The notes: generated from the sequence alone by a model not told the origin. A DNA stretch of 64,000 nucleotides from CADEDH01 sp039029735 (GCA_039029735.1 JBCCFL010000035.1:1-64000), one strand, 5' to 3'; positions 43,188-52,112 are shown, numbered from the stretch's first letter. Program-made: numbers and translations.

Positions 43188-43286
43188 CGTAGGCGCGGCC
43201 GCCACCCGTGGCTCAATGCACACCGTCGCTGGCGCGGGCACGGGCATGGCGGCGAGACTCAGCCCAGCCGTCTCAGGGGGATGACC

Positions 43287-44201
43287 ATGAAGCTCAGCGT
43301 TGACTATCCGAGTGTTGCCTTTCGCGAGGGCCCCGAGAAGGTGCTCGACCTGGCCAAGGCGATCGAGGCGATCGGGTACGACGAGATCGCCGTGTTCGAC
43401 CACGTCGTGATGGGGCACCCGACCGACGATCGCCCCGCGCCCATGTACCCGCCGGGTATGCCGATCCTCGAGGCGATCGTGTTGCTCGCGCAGTTCGCCG
43501 TGGTGACCGACCGGGTGGGGTTGGCAACGGAGGTGCTCGTGCTCCCCCAACGCCAACCCGTGCTCGTGGCGAAGCAGATCTCGACGATTGACACCCTCTC
43601 GGGTGGGCGGGTGCGCCTCGGGGTTGGCGTCGGCTGGCAGGAATCCGAGTACGACGCACTCGAGGAGGAGTTCTCGAACCGGGGCCGTCGCATGGACGAG
43701 GCGATCGCGCTCCTACGGGCCTACTGGGGCGACGAGCGAGTGGACTTCCACGGCGCCCACTACGACTCGACGGCGATGGCGATGGAGCCGAAGCCGCCCC
43801 AGGGTGGCGCGCTGCCGATCTGGATCGGCGGTGGGAGCGCAGCGGCCCTTCGCCGCACTGCGACGCATGGCGACGGCTGGATGGGTTCGGCGTTGGCTGA
43901 CACCGACCGCATCAGAGCTGCGCTCGCCACGATCCGCGCTGAGGCCGAGAAGGTCGGGCGTGACCCCAACGAGATCGGGCTGCAGATGATGATGCAGCCG
44001 CCGCCCCGCCGTGAGGAGGACAAGCACTTCTTCTCCGATCACGCTGCGGTCGCGGCGCGGGCCACCGAGCTGGCCGAGCTGGGGTTCGAGTGGTTGTCGG
44101 TCAACGCCACATCGGTGTTCCAGTCGGGAGCCCGCAGCGTTGACGCCATGGCCGAGGCACTGGCCGAGATCCACGGGGTGATCCGGGCCGAGGTGGGCTG
44201 A
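43287..44201 (+). CDS. LLM-class F420-dependent oxidoreductase
   Basis: 304 residues: LDLAKAIEAIGYDEIAVFDHVVMG, DRVGLATEVLVLPQRQPVLVAKQ, GGRVRLGVGVGWQESEYDALEEEFSNRG and LPIWIGGGSAAALRRTATHGDGW are typical of the probable F420-dependent (Rv2161c-like) branch. Of two close ATGs (43281, 43287), the second is preferred because AGGGGG ends just before the first one and would be 6 nt from the second. Convergent with the CoA-transferase operon, 20 nt away. Confidence 0.85.
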   Translation: MKLSVDYPSVAFREGPEKVLDLAKAIEAIGYDEIAVFDHVVMGHPTDDRPAPMYPPGMPILEAIVLLAQFAVVTDRVGLATEVLVLPQRQPVLVAKQISTIDTLSGGRVRLGVGVGWQESEYDALEEEFSNRGRRMDEAIALLRAYWGDERVDFHGAHYDSTAMAMEPKPPQGGALPIWIGGGSAAALRRTATHGDGWMGSALADTDRIRAALATIRAEAEKVGRDPNEIGLQMMMQPPPRREEDKHFFSDHAAVAARATELAELGFEWLSVNATSVFQSGARSVDAMAEALAEIHGVIRAEVG

Positions 44202-44221
44202 CAGGGCGGCGGGAGCCGGCC

Positions 44222-44671
44222 TCAGCCTGTGGCAGGCACGACCTTCCACTGCACGAGGGTGAAGGGCGGGTCGCCGTCATGGTCCTCGAACACCGCCTGG
44301 ACTGGCGTTCCGATGGCGACGTCCTGGAGTGGATCGCCGACCAGGTTGCCCACCATCCGGATCCCGTCGGCATGGGGGAGCTCGACCAGCACCACGATGT
44401 AGGGGCCCTGATCGGCCAGGGCCGGGTGCACCGGGTGATGTGGCCGCTGCCAGCTGTAGATCACGCCTGTCGGCTCCACCTTGATCCACCCGACGGCGAA
44501 CGACTGACAGACGTGGCACATCCACTCCGGCCCCCACTGGGCGGCGCCGCAGTTCTCACAACGCTGAACCCACAACTCGTGGCGGCGGGTGCCGTCCCAG
44601 TACGGCTGGTCGAGCCCGTCTCGGGCGGCCCGGGGCCGGGGCAGTCCCGGCGCAAGGTAGGGATCGGTCAT
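44222..44671 (-). CDS. DUF35 / OB-fold acyl-CoA-associated zinc-ribbon protein
   Basis: 149 residues. A four-cysteine rubredoxin-like zinc ribbon (VQRCENCGAAQWGPEWMCHVCQ) is followed by an OB-fold (TGVIYSWQRPHHPVHP, YIVVLVELPHADGIRMVGNL). DUF35 proteins partner thiolase-like proteins; the ChsH2/Ltp2 retro-aldolase of steroid side-chain degradation is the studied example. ATG 44671 overlaps the stop of the upstream thiolase-like gene by 4 nt, supporting a stoichiometric complex. Complete. Confidence 0.87.
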   Translation of the reverse strand: MTDPYLAPGLPRPRAARDGLDQPYWDGTRRHELWVQRCENCGAAQWGPEWMCHVCQSFAVGWIKVEPTGVIYSWQRPHHPVHPALADQGPYIVVLVELPHADGIRMVGNLVGDPLQDVAIGTPVQAVFEDHDGDPPFTLVQWKVVPATG

Positions 44672-45867
44672 CCGAGCGTTGCCTCCGATCCGAACAGCGC
44701 CGTGCTGGCCACTTCCACCATCGGACCAGCGTTGGCCAGTGCGACCTGAGCCCCCGGAACCTGGTTCGGGGAGGTCCCGCGGATCTGGCGTATCGCCTCG
44801 ATCTGCAGCCCCAGGCCGTGCATGTAGCACTCCGCCAGGTTGCCACCGCTCGTGTTGAGCGGCAGGCCCCCTGAGGGGGCGGTGAGGTTGTCCACGGTGA
44901 GCACGTCGTTGGCGTTGTCGTAGGTGCACAGGCCGTGCTCGATCAGGCTCATCACGACCGCTCCGGTGAAGTTCTCGTAGCTCTGCACCACGTCGACGTC
45001 GGCCGGGGTCACACCAGCCTGGGCGAACAGATGCGGTGCCGTGGTCTTGAAGCTCGACGTCGCATAGTCGGGCTGGTTGTGCACGGTGGCGCCGCTCCGG
45101 TGCTCGCCGCCCTGCTGGATCGCCAGCGGATACACCGGCGTGTCCACGATGTGGCGAGCTTCGTCGGCCGCCATCACGATCACGGCCGCCGCTCCGTCGT
45201 TCTCCAGGCAGCAGTCGTAGAGCCGGAACGGTTCGGTGATCCAGCGGGCCTCGTCGTAGGTCTCGCTGTCGAGGGGGCGGCCGTGCATGACGGCCCGCGG
45301 GTTCTGTTGGGCGTGGTGGTAGGCCGCGAGGGCGACGGCTTTGAGGGTGTCGGGCGAGATGTCGTGTTCGTGGAACAGGCGGGTGGTGCGCATCGCATAG
45401 ATCTGGGCGGGCGACATTACGCCGTAGGGCACGGTGAACGCAGCTGGCCCGCTCACGGTGTCGACCCGAGCGCCCGAGCCGAAGCGCCCGAACTGCCCCT
45501 GGGCGAGCCCCCGGTAGGCCACCACGCAGCGGGCATAGCCGGCATTCACCGCGGCACATGCGTTGCCGATGGCGGCGGCCGCTCCCCCGCCCCCCGATCC
45601 CCACTGCATCACCGAGTAGCGCAGTTCGGGGAGCCCGAGCGCGTTGGCGAGGCGAGCTGGCATGTTCCGGTCGTTGGAATACGAGCAGAAACCGTCGATC
45701 TGGTGTGGGCTGATGCCGGCATCGGCACAGGCGGCCATGATCGCCTTCAGCACGAGCACGAACTCCGGGTCGGGCGACTGGCCGCGCTTGTAGTAGGTGG
45801 TCTCGCCGACGCCGACGACGGCGACCCGCCCCTTGATCGTCAGCTCCGGACCGGGTTCGCTGGCCAT
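44668..45867 (-). CDS. Thiolase-like (SCP2/Ltp-type) protein, probable aldolase
   Basis: 399 residues of the thiolase fold. Where true thiolases have the nucleophilic Cys, this protein reads MQWGSGGGGAAAAIG (residues near 90), so no thiolytic Cys is present. The C-terminal half keeps NTSGGNLAECYMHGLGLQ and VQSYENFTGAVV, with tyrosines in the regions where Ltp2-type retro-aldolases use Tyr; exact residue equivalence is inference. The start ATG 45867 overlaps the upstream stop (TGATG); a GTG at 45870 is possible. Coupled to DUF35 downstream and CoA-transferase upstream, so C-C cleavage of a CoA thioester is likely. Confidence 0.85.
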   Translation of the reverse strand: MASEPGPELTIKGRVAVVGVGETTYYKRGQSPDPEFVLVLKAIMAACADAGISPHQIDGFCSYSNDRNMPARLANALGLPELRYSVMQWGSGGGGAAAAIGNACAAVNAGYARCVVAYRGLAQGQFGRFGSGARVDTVSGPAAFTVPYGVMSPAQIYAMRTTRLFHEHDISPDTLKAVALAAYHHAQQNPRAVMHGRPLDSETYDEARWITEPFRLYDCCLENDGAAAVIVMAADEARHIVDTPVYPLAIQQGGEHRSGATVHNQPDYATSSFKTTAPHLFAQAGVTPADVDVVQSYENFTGAVVMSLIEHGLCTYDNANDVLTVDNLTAPSGGLPLNTSGGNLAECYMHGLGLQIEAIRQIRGTSPNQVPGAQVALANAGPMVEVASTALFGSEATLG

Positions 45868-48245
45868 CACAGCAGCGCTCCTGTTGCTGCGACGTCGGCC
45901 ACGGCGTCGTCGTCGAGGCCGAGCAGTTCGGTGAGCACCTCATAGGTGTGCTCACCGAGGCAGGGCGGAGCGAACCGGGGCCCGTGGTCGTAGCCGTCGA
46001 TCCGGTACTGGTGGCCGGCGTATGGCATCACCCCCACCTCGCTGTGCTCGTGGTGGGCGTAGAACCCACGGTGGACGTACTGCGGGTCGTGGGCCATCTG
46101 GCCGCTGCCCTGCACCACGCCGGCGGCGATGCCAGCGGCGGCGAGGTCCGCTTCGAGCCGTGCTCCGTCGTGGTCGGCCGTCCAGCGGGCGAGGTTGGCG
46201 TCGATCTCGTCGTGCGCGGCCTGGCGGCCGCTGGCTGTGGCGAGTGCGGCCGCGGTGGCCCAGGCAGGCCGGCCCATCACGTCGACCAGACGGGACCACC
46301 GATCGTCGTCGACCACCGACACCGCAAGCCACTGGTCGTCTCCTCGCGTTGGGTAGAGACCCTGGGGCGCATAGGCCGGACTCCGGTTCCCGATCCGCTC
46401 GGCCTCCACACCGTGGCGCTCCATCCGCAGCAGTTCGGGGGCGAGGAACTGCAGTGCCACCTCGAGCTGTGCGACTTCGAGATGGCTGCCCTCGCCGGTG
46501 CGGTCCCGATGATCGAGGGCGGCGAGCACGGCCGGGACGATGAACCGCGGACCGATCGTGTCGGTGTAGGCGAGCCACGGGCCATCAGGTGGCAGGTCGG
46601 GCCAGCCCACGAGGTTCTGGAAACCGGCGATGGCGGCGGCGTGGTAGCCGTACCCGGCCAGGCCCGACACGGGGCTTCCCGATGCCAGCAACGAGGTGGA
46701 CACCATGATCACCGACGGGTTGGTTGCCGCCACCTCGGGGTACGACAGGCCGAGGCGTCCGATTGTGCCGGGTGTGAAGCTCTCGATCACGACGTCGGCC
46801 CAGTCGGTGAGGCGCCGGGCCACCTGCTGGCCTGCGGGCTCCTTGAGATCGAGGGCGAGACCGAGCTTGGAGGTGTTGAAGGTGCCGTGGAAGTTGGAGC
46901 GATTGACGCCGGCTTCGCCGTCCTTGAACGGTGGCTGCAGGCGGAGCCCGTCGAGCCGAGCCTCCGATTCCACCCGCACCACGGTGGCACCGTGGTCGGC
47001 CAGCGCCTTCGCCGTGATCGGGCCGACGCCGATCCACGAGAAGTCCGCCACCTTCAGCCCTGCCAGGGGTAGCGGCGGTTCGGCCCCATTGGTCGCCGGC
47101 GTGCCAACTGGAGCCGATCGTGGCCCGCTGGTAGCCGGCGCCGGGGTGCTGCCCACTCGGACCGCGGCGGGTCGGTCGCCGTTGCGCACCCATGGTGCGC
47201 CCGGGGCGCGGACTGGCTGGTGATCGATCTCGGCTTCGGTCCAGAAGCGGCGGGCGTCGAGATGGTCGAAGGCCAGCAGGTCGGCCAGCGTGTTGATCGG
47301 GGCGAAGGTCGCGCCCACCCCGAGGCCCCGCACCATCAGCTCTTGCTTCGGGCTACGGCGGCACAGCTCACCGACTGCGGCGATCACGTCTGTGAGCGGG
47401 GGCCACACGTCCTCGCCGCTGATCAACCGGTGGTCATAGGTGTCCCACTCCACGTCCGCCCACGACGGATCGACGATGCCGTCCTCGATCAGCAACGACC
47501 AGCAGTGGCGGACGAGGCGCCCCGTCGGCACGCAGATGGTGTAGCCATCTGCGGTCTCGTGTCGGATGGGCATCGCCATCGACAGATGCAGTTCCGAGCC
47601 GGTGCGCTCGAAGTCGCGGCCCTGCACCTCCATTGCCTCCATGGCGTTGAGCATCGTCCAGGTCATCGCCGACTGGGCCGACACGTCCACGAATTGGGCT
47701 CGGCCGCAGGTTCGCATCCGCCGTTCAGCGATGAGCGCTGCCCCGGCGGCTTCCGCTCCGGCGTGGCGCCACACCTGCGGGACCGACATCTGCACCGGTG
47801 CCCGATCAGGCGTGCCCTGAAGCCGCACCGAGCCCCCGAGGGCGCCGATCGTCAGCTCGGTCGCCGGCTGGTCGGCCCGGGGACCGTCGATTCCGAATGG
47901 CGTGACGGTCACCACCACCGCGGTGGCGTTGGCGGCCTCCACCGCAGCCCGGTCGATCCCGAGTGTTGCCAGCCGGCCCGGCGGGCCCGACTGGAACACC
48001 AGATTGGCCTTGGCGACCAGATCGAGAACGGAGGCTCGGTCAGCGGCCGTGTCGCCGCTGAGAGCGATCGGAATCTTGTTTGCGTTGTACGCGGCCTCGG
48101 AAGCGTCGAGCTCGCCGGGGCGATCCTCGGGCTCGGCGGGGCTCACGCGATGCACAGTGGCGCCCAGGTCGGCGAGCAGGTAGGGGCCCACCTCTCCCCG
48201 GTGGTCGGTGAGATCGACCACACGCCATCCGTCCAGCATCCCCAT
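45867..48245 (-). CDS. Tandem (fused two-domain) class III CoA-transferase, CaiB/BaiF family
   Basis: 792 residues, about twice a normal CaiB/BaiF protein (around 400). First half: MLDGWRVVDLTDHRGEVGPYLLADLGATV and VTPFGIDGPRADQPATEL. Second half restarts with LAGLKVADFSWIGVGPITAKALADHGATVVRVESE and contains NTSKLGLALDLKEPAG, SGLAGYGYHAAAIAGF and the late GMPAWATAAALATA-like region. A proline/alanine linker (residues 370-400) joins them. Natural dimers of this family are intertwined, so one chain may form the whole dimer. ATG 48245 has AGGAG upstream. It heads the operon with thiolase-like and DUF35 genes and would activate a carboxylate to its CoA ester. Confidence 0.87.
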   Translation of the reverse strand: MGMLDGWRVVDLTDHRGEVGPYLLADLGATVHRVSPAEPEDRPGELDASEAAYNANKIPIALSGDTAADRASVLDLVAKANLVFQSGPPGRLATLGIDRAAVEAANATAVVVTVTPFGIDGPRADQPATELTIGALGGSVRLQGTPDRAPVQMSVPQVWRHAGAEAAGAALIAERRMRTCGRAQFVDVSAQSAMTWTMLNAMEAMEVQGRDFERTGSELHLSMAMPIRHETADGYTICVPTGRLVRHCWSLLIEDGIVDPSWADVEWDTYDHRLISGEDVWPPLTDVIAAVGELCRRSPKQELMVRGLGVGATFAPINTLADLLAFDHLDARRFWTEAEIDHQPVRAPGAPWVRNGDRPAAVRVGSTPAPATSGPRSAPVGTPATNGAEPPLPLAGLKVADFSWIGVGPITAKALADHGATVVRVESEARLDGLRLQPPFKDGEAGVNRSNFHGTFNTSKLGLALDLKEPAGQQVARRLTDWADVVIESFTPGTIGRLGLSYPEVAATNPSVIMVSTSLLASGSPVSGLAGYGYHAAAIAGFQNLVGWPDLPPDGPWLAYTDTIGPRFIVPAVLAALDHRDRTGEGSHLEVAQLEVALQFLAPELLRMERHGVEAERIGNRSPAYAPQGLYPTRGDDQWLAVSVVDDDRWSRLVDVMGRPAWATAAALATASGRQAAHDEIDANLARWTADHDGARLEADLAAAGIAAGVVQGSGQMAHDPQYVHRGFYAHHEHSEVGVMPYAGHQYRIDGYDHGPRFAPPCLGEHTYEVLTELLGLDDDAVADVAATGALL

Positions 48246-48353
48246 GGTTCTCCTTCGGGGCCATCCCCGTGGCCCGGCCCCATAGTGACCAGCCAGCGGG
48301 TGTCTCCGCCAGTTGTCCACTACGTTCGGGTCACCCGAGACGAGGAGGTCACC

Positions 48354-49211
48354 GTGGTTGCATTCGGCGTCACCATGTTCCCCACCGACAAGGCGATCGA
48401 TCCAATGACGCTCGCCAAGGCCGTCGAGGAGCGCGGCTTCGAGTCGTTGTGGTTCCCGGAGCACTCCCACATCCCCACGTCGCGGGAGTCGCCATGGGGT
48501 TTGCGCAAGGAGGCGCCTCCGCTGCCCGAGGAGTACTGGCGGACGCACGACCAGTTCGTCGCACTCGGCATGGCCGCCGCCGTGACCGAGCGAATCAAGC
48601 TCGGTACCGGAATCACACTCGTCGCCCAGCGGGATCCGATCTGGCTTGCCAAGTCGGTGGCCACCGTCGACGCCCTGTCTGACGGTCGGTTCCTGTTCGG
48701 AATCGGGTACGGGTGGAACAAGGAGGAGCTCGAACACCACGGCGTGTCGTTCTCCGAGCGACGGGCGGTGGTACGCGAGCGGGTGCTCGCCATGAAGGAG
48801 ATCTGGGGCAACGACGAGGCCTCGTTCGACGGTGAGCACGTGTCGTTCTCGTCCTCGTGGCAGTGGCCGAAGCCCACCCAGACCCCGAACCCGCCGGTGA
48901 TCCTCGGCGGCGCCGCCGGGCCCAAGACGATGGCCCACATCATCGAGTTCTGCGACGGCTTCATGCCGATCGCTGGCCGCTACGACATCTCGGAGCAGAT
49001 CACGACCCTCCGGCAGATGTCCACCGACGCGGGCCGGGATCCCGACACGATCGAGCTCGGCCAGTTCGGCACGCCGCCCAAGCCTGAGATCATCGACTCC
49101 CTCATCGAGGCCGGGCTGACCCGGCTGGTGTTCATGGTGCCACCCAAGGGCGAGGACGACGTGCTGCCGATGCTCGACTCGATGGCCGACGTGGTCGCGT
49201 CCTACGCCTGA
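48354..49211 (+). CDS. LLM-class F420-dependent oxidoreductase
   Basis: 285 residues: VAFGVTMFPTDKAIDPMTLA, FESLWFPEHSHIPTSRESP, ERIKLGTGITLVAQRDPIWLAKSVA, DGRFLFGIGYGWNKEELEHHGV and PPVILGGAAGPKTMAHIIEF, matching the F420-dependent branch with SxxPxG-like loop. GTG 48354 follows GAGGAGG by five bases, which fixes the start. It is divergent from the CoA-transferase operon and lies 18 nt before a RidA-family gene, probably cotranscribed. Confidence 0.87.
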   Translation: MVAFGVTMFPTDKAIDPMTLAKAVEERGFESLWFPEHSHIPTSRESPWGLRKEAPPLPEEYWRTHDQFVALGMAAAVTERIKLGTGITLVAQRDPIWLAKSVATVDALSDGRFLFGIGYGWNKEELEHHGVSFSERRAVVRERVLAMKEIWGNDEASFDGEHVSFSSSWQWPKPTQTPNPPVILGGAAGPKTMAHIIEFCDGFMPIAGRYDISEQITTLRQMSTDAGRDPDTIELGQFGTPPKPEIIDSLIEAGLTRLVFMVPPKGEDDVLPMLDSMADVVASYA

Positions 49212-49229
49212 TCCGAAGGAGGAACGAAG

Positions 49230-49622
49230 ATGGCTGAGTTCGAGGTGATCCTGCCGGCTGGCAGCGAGAAGACCTATGAGCGGTTCCAGTTCGCCCCGGC
49301 CACCAAGGTGGGCAACATGATCTGGGTGTCTGGGGTGATCGGAGCGGAGGGTGCGTCGGTGCCCGAGGATCCGGCAGAGGAGTTCGCCAATGCGTTCGCC
49401 GGCCTGGCGGCGGTGCTGGCGGAGGCAGGGGCGACGATGGACGACATCGTGGAGATGACGTCGTTCCACGTCGACATGAGCACCCACCTGGCGGCGTTCA
49501 TGGCGGCCAAGGCCGCGGCCGTGTCTGAGCCCTATCCGGCGTGGACGGCGATCGGTTGCACCGAGCTGGCGATCCCCGGCGCCCGAGCCGAGGTGAAGGT
49601 CACCGCCATCGTCGACGGCTGA
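49230..49622 (+). CDS. RidA/YjgF-family protein
   Basis: 130 residues, trimeric chorismate-mutase-like fold. Conserved GNMIWVSGVIGAEG, DPAEEFANAFAGLAAVLAEAG, DIVEMTSFHVDM and PYPAWTAIGCTELAIPGARAEVKVTAIV. Archetypal RidA uses an Arg in the equivalent of CTELA..GARAEV to hydrolyse reactive imines; an Arg is present in PGARAEV. Starts at ATG 49230 with GGAGG 7 nt upstream, 18 nt behind the luciferase-like gene. Could protect against, or participate in, imine/enamine chemistry of the pathway. Confidence 0.87.
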   Translation: MAEFEVILPAGSEKTYERFQFAPATKVGNMIWVSGVIGAEGASVPEDPAEEFANAFAGLAAVLAEAGATMDDIVEMTSFHVDMSTHLAAFMAAKAAAVSEPYPAWTAIGCTELAIPGARAEVKVTAIVDG

Positions 49623-49699
49623 TCACCCCGTCGACCGAACCGCATCCGCCAAACCGAATCCGCCGAACCGCATCGCCAACAGGTTCGAGGCGGGTTCGC

Positions 49700-50134
49700 T
49701 CAGCCGTTCCCGATCACCCGGGCGACGGTCACGAACACGGCGACCCGCTGCTCTTCGGCCATCACGCGGTCGTAGGCGTCCCAGTCGTCGTGGGTGCCGC
49801 CAGCCGCGGTGAACACGTCGCGCAGGAGCCCTGCGTAGTCGAGGCCGTCCGGGGCCTGGTCGCGGTCGAACACCTCGACGGGACCCTCCACGCCGGCCCA
49901 GCGCCAGCCTCGCCGGAAGGTGACCGACGCACGGCCCGCCCCGCCGAACAGCGACACCTTGCGGGCGTTACCTCGAGCCACGAGGGCCACACACTGTTCG
50001 CCGCTCACCGGATGGGCCATGAGCCCGGCGTTCACCACCGATGCGTGGATGGAACCATCAGCGCGGGTAGTGGCCACGACGCACAGGCCTGTTTCGTCAG
50101 CGGCCAGGGTCTCGACATCACCAAGCGTTGCCAT
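49700..50134 (-). CDS. PPOX-class (Rv1155-like) F420/FMN-binding split-barrel protein
   Basis: 144 residues, split beta-barrel. Seen: CVVATTRADGSIHASVVNAGLMAHPVSGEQCVALVARGNARKVSLF and a strand RASVTFRRGWRWAGVEGPVEV, typical of F420-dependent flavin/deazaflavin oxidoreductase-type Rv1155 relatives. Complete. Reads away from the AU-rich stretch 50150-50280. No partner gene on its strand. Could be a reductase or a binding protein for F420. Confidence 0.8.
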   Translation of the reverse strand: MATLGDVETLAADETGLCVVATTRADGSIHASVVNAGLMAHPVSGEQCVALVARGNARKVSLFGGAGRASVTFRRGWRWAGVEGPVEVFDRDQAPDGLDYAGLLRDVFTAAGGTHDDWDAYDRVMAEEQRVAVFVTVARVIGNG

Positions 50135-50279
50135 GCCCGCACGCTAGCCCGCCGTTTTGGCCCGAAGTCCCTGCTCTGCGACGTTCTCCAGCCCGATCAG
50201 ATGTCTGACTGGGCGAATCGACCCACCTTGTTTGATTTTGTAGAAGGGTGTTTCTCCCTATTCTTTCCCTGGTGCTGCT

Positions 50280-50313
50280 CACAGGCGGAGGCAGTCGCCC
50301 GTCTCTGCCTGTG
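50280..50313 (-). terminator. 11-bp hairpin downstream of the AtuA-like gene
   Basis: Arms CACAGGCGGAG and CTCTGCCTGTG pair over 11 bp with one G-U, around a 12-nt loop. It starts 26 bases after the AtuA-like stop on the minus strand. There is no U-run directly after the stem, so it may be a weak or Rho-assisted terminator. Confidence 0.45.
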
Positions 50314-50339
50314 GGCGCACTGCGTTTTGGCCCCACCTG

Positions 50340-52112
50340 TCAGCGGAGCAGCACCGTGGGGATCTCAACGTGGCGGGCTCGCAGCCACTCCCCCAGGCTC
50401 TTGGCCTGACCGTCCTGGCGGGTTGACGCCGCCACGCCTTCCTGCAGCAGGCCGTGGATCACGAAGTTCATCGATCGCAGCACCGGGAACTCATGGCGGT
50501 CGATGGGGAGGTCGGCGGTCTCGGGGAGGAGGTCCCGTAGCCGGTCCACCGTCAGTGCCTCCTGGATCCACGCCCACGCCTCGTCGCTGCGGGTGAAGAC
50601 GCCGAGGTTGGCGTTGCCGCCCTTGTCGCCCGACCTGGTGCCGATCACAGTGCCGAGCGGCGCCAGCGTCACCGGCCCGTCGGGGGCTGGGCTCCCCGGC
50701 CCCGGTGCTGGCAACACCGGCTCCATCGATGCTGCCGGCGCCACCGAGTCGACCACTGTCGTCTTCCCGAGCATGTGCACGTGGGCCGGCACCAGATCAG
50801 CAGGAACGAGCGCCGGGGTGTACACGCCGTAGGGCGAGCCGGGCGATGGTCCGCCGCCGAGGCCGAACAGGCCCGGGATGGAGGCGAGCCCCGTCTCGGT
50901 CAAGGCTGCCGAGAAGGCCCTGCCCACCTTGCGCTCGTCGGGGTCTTTGACGGTGAGGCGCCACTGCGCAACCGCCGCCTCGTTGGAGGTGGGATCCTCA
51001 TGATCGGTGCGGATCACCCGTGAGGTGCACGAGGCGAAGTCCTCCGGGTTCCACGGGCAGTTGGCCCAGAAGGCGCGCTCCACGAGGTCGGCCTTCGCCT
51101 CGATGTCGAGGCCGGTGAGGGCGATCCCGATGTCGTTGCGGTAGCCGCCGATCTCGTTCATGGCGACCTTGAGGGTGGATGGAGGTGCCTCTCCCCTCGT
51201 GCCGCTGATGCGTACCCGGTCGGGCCCGGTCTGTTCGAGCATCACGGTGTCGAACCGGGACGTGACGTCGGGGCCGAGGTAGGCCGGACCACCGATCTCG
51301 TACAACAGCTGAGAGGTGACCGTGCCGATCGACACCTCGCCCCCGGTGCCGTCGTGCTTCCCGATCACACACGAGCCGTCGGCGGCCACCTCCGCCCAGG
51401 GGAACCCGGCTCGGGTCATGTCGGCGATCTCGGTGAAGAACGAGTAGTTGCCACCGGTCGTCTGGGCTCCGCATTCGATCACGTGGCCGGCGACCACCGC
51501 CCCGGCGAGGGCATCCCAGTCGTCGCGGGCCCAGCCGTGGTGCCAGGCGGCGGGGCCGCACACCACAGCGGCATCGGTGACGCGCCCGGTCACCACGATG
51601 TCGGCCCCCTGATTGAGAGCATCCACGATGCCCCAGCAGCCCAGGTAGGCGTTGGCGGTTATGAACCGATCCACGGCCGTGATCGGCTCCCCGGTCTCGA
51701 AGTGAGTGAGCGGTGAGCCCGCATCGGTGAGCTCGCCCAACCGGCCGAGGAGGTCGTCGCCGTTGACGTAGGCGATCGTTGGATTGAGTCCGAGGCGGTC
51801 GGCCACCTCCTGCACGGCGTCGGCGCAGCCGTCGGGGTCGAGCCCCCCGGCGTTCGACACCACCTTGATCCCCCGATCCAGGCACGTACCCATGACCTGC
51901 TCCATCTGGGTGACGAAGGTTCGGGCGTAGCCGCCACCAGGGCGCTTCGCCCTGGTGCGAGACAAGATGAGCATCGTTAACTCGGCCAACCAGTCGCCGG
52001 TCAGGGCGTCGATCGGGCCCCCGTCGACCATTTCGGCCGCTGCGGCCACCCGGTCGCCGTAGAACCCCGAGCAGTTCGCGATGCGGATGGGATCACGTTC
52101 AGTGCCGGACAT
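50340..52112 (-). CDS. AtuA-like (DUF1446) protein, acyclic terpene utilisation family
   Basis: 590 residues. N-terminal two-thirds match the AtuA family: RIANCSGFYGDRVAAAAEMVDGG, YVNGDDLLGRL, ANAYLGCWGIVDALNQGADIVVTGRVTDAAVVCGPAAWHHGW, GAQTTGGNYSFF and EIGGPAYLGPDVTSRFD. The C-terminal 100 residues (LGTVIGTRSGDKGGNANLGVFTRSDEAW) are the AtuA-associated domain. AtuA is required for growth on citronellol/geraniol in Pseudomonas, but its reaction is not established. Proximity to a methylcrotonyl/geranyl-CoA-type carboxylase on the opposite strand (52782-56394) supports an isoprenoid acid pathway. ATG 52112. Confidence 0.87.
   Translation of the reverse strand: MSGTERDPIRIANCSGFYGDRVAAAAEMVDGGPIDALTGDWLAELTMLILSRTRAKRPGGGYARTFVTQMEQVMGTCLDRGIKVVSNAGGLDPDGCADAVQEVADRLGLNPTIAYVNGDDLLGRLGELTDAGSPLTHFETGEPITAVDRFITANAYLGCWGIVDALNQGADIVVTGRVTDAAVVCGPAAWHHGWARDDWDALAGAVVAGHVIECGAQTTGGNYSFFTEIADMTRAGFPWAEVAADGSCVIGKHDGTGGEVSIGTVTSQLLYEIGGPAYLGPDVTSRFDTVMLEQTGPDRVRISGTRGEAPPSTLKVAMNEIGGYRNDIGIALTGLDIEAKADLVERAFWANCPWNPEDFASCTSRVIRTDHEDPTSNEAAVAQWRLTVKDPDERKVGRAFSAALTETGLASIPGLFGLGGGPSPGSPYGVYTPALVPADLVPAHVHMLGKTTVVDSVAPAASMEPVLPAPGPGSPAPDGPVTLAPLGTVIGTRSGDKGGNANLGVFTRSDEAWAWIQEALTVDRLRDLLPETADLPIDRHEFPVLRSMNFVIHGLLQEGVAASTRQDGQAKSLGEWLRARHVEIPTVLLR

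Noticed and set aside
49626..49676. Short imperfect repeats of CCGAACCGCATCCGCC type after the RidA gene
   Set aside because: Only about three degenerate copies with no even spacer, so not a CRISPR or a structured repeat; probably low-complexity sequence.
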